Of a stretch of DNA of 5,292 bases, positions 4,878 through 5,292 are shown one piece after another (position 1 is the stretch's first letter; each line of letters starts with the position of its first letter). Under the pieces are notes generated by a model that did no database searches, had not been told where the DNA came from, and saw only the letters and a list, made by a program, of their open reading frames with translations. The DNA lies in assembly GCA_015711875.1 (NCBI GenBank), contig JACVJG010000245.1, positions 1 through 5,292 of the forward strand, given 5' to 3'. Position numbers and translations under genes: made by a program. This DNA comes from Candidatus Solincola jinzensis. GTDB taxonomy: Bacteria; Actinomycetota; Geothermincolia; Geothermincolales; RBG-13-55-18.

Positions 4878-5292
4878 ATGTCGCTGGCCCTGGAATGGAG
4901 ATCCGTCGCCCAACCGGCGACAAGGGAACAAAAGCCCGCGGCGCGGGCGGGGCAGGGGCGCAACCTCCGCGCGGCGCAAGAGGGGCGCAGGGTGCGCATC
5001 GTCTTCGCCTGCTTCGCCTGCGTGGCCGCCTGCATCTGCGCTTTGCTACTCTTCTCGGTGTTCCTGCACGTGATGGTGGTGCAGAACGAGATGCGGATCA
5101 GGGAGCTGGAAAGGCGCATAGAGCTGGAAAAGCGCGGACAGGAGGCGCTGCGGGTGGAGATAGCCACTCTGGAGGCTCCCGGTAGGATAGAGCGCATCGC
5201 GGTGGAGGAGCTGAAGATGGAACAGGTGGCCCGCGCCGAATACCTGGAGACGCCGGCTTTCCGGGCGGCCAGGAGCGACGGCGGAGGGGCTT
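4878..5292 (+). CDS. ftsL: FtsL-type cell division protein, 3' end outside the window
   Basis: FtsL is a single-pass membrane protein that joins FtsB/DivIC and FtsQ/DivIB to activate septal peptidoglycan synthesis. The visible 138 residues show a basic cytoplasmic tail (1-40), one membrane segment (about 41-68, RIVFACFACVAACICALLLF onwards), then a heptad-rich coiled coil (about 70-99). The typical FtsL/FtsB end motif, LEAPGRIERIAVEELKM, is at 98-114. The start is supported by TAGGAG (4863-4868), which overlaps the rsmH stop and lies 9 bases before the ATG; the gap to rsmH is 12 bases. Position right after rsmH is the standard place for ftsL. The frame is open to the right edge, so length and C-terminus are unknown. 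Four cysteines (45, 48, 52, 54) in the membrane segment are unusual. Sequence identity within this family is low, so position and architecture carry the call. Confidence 0.85.
   Translation, partial: MSLALEWRSVAQPATREQKPAARAGQGRNLRAAQEGRRVRIVFACFACVAACICALLLFSVFLHVMVVQNEMRIRELERRIELEKRGQEALRVEIATLEAPGRIERIAVEELKMEQVARAEYLETPAFRAARSDGGGA

Overview
The window is GC-rich bacterial DNA. Its right half is the start of a division and cell wall (dcw) cluster in the classical order mraZ, rsmH (mraW), ftsL. Its left half is a two-gene glycosyltransferase unit. All genes are on the + strand. Arg is often AGG and Ile is often ATA despite the high GC, a bias often seen in thermophilic or deep-branching high-GC lineages. 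With the RsmH and FtsL style this suggests a Gram-positive-type bacterium, perhaps a deep-branching Actinomycetota. That placement is an inference and cannot be settled from this window.

Layout. Positions 1-453 hold no gene I can defend, but do hold several perfect 7-bp hairpin stems. Positions 454-1692 encode a GT-A glycosyltransferase with a DDD metal motif. Only a few bases later, 1699-2991 encodes a second GT-A enzyme that resembles the glucosyl-3-phosphoglycerate synthase / mannosylglycerate synthase group (GT81/GT78-like). The two are almost certainly one operon. Positions 2992-3375 are a gene-free control region. It has a terminator-like hairpin near its left end, then a sharply AT-rich island carrying the promoter and a regular array of ATGGA boxes at 10-bp spacing. 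This array matches the architecture of MraZ operators.

The dcw part begins with mraZ (3376-3807). A 33-codon ORF with a very strong ribosome binding site follows (3833-3934) and overlaps the start of rsmH (3921-4865). After 12 bases an FtsL-type single-pass membrane protein begins (4878) and runs off the right edge.

How they work together. MraZ probably binds the ATGGA array in its own promoter and so controls the division operon. RsmH methylates 16S rRNA, and FtsL belongs to the septal FtsQ(DivIB)/FtsB(DivIC)/FtsL complex. The glycosyltransferases form a separate transcription unit. Their sugar donor and acceptor are not certain: a glycosylglycerate-type solute or a precursor glycolipid is possible. 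The most interesting signals are the extended MraZ-box array with the -10 element built into it, and the small ORF that may couple translation between mraZ and rsmH.
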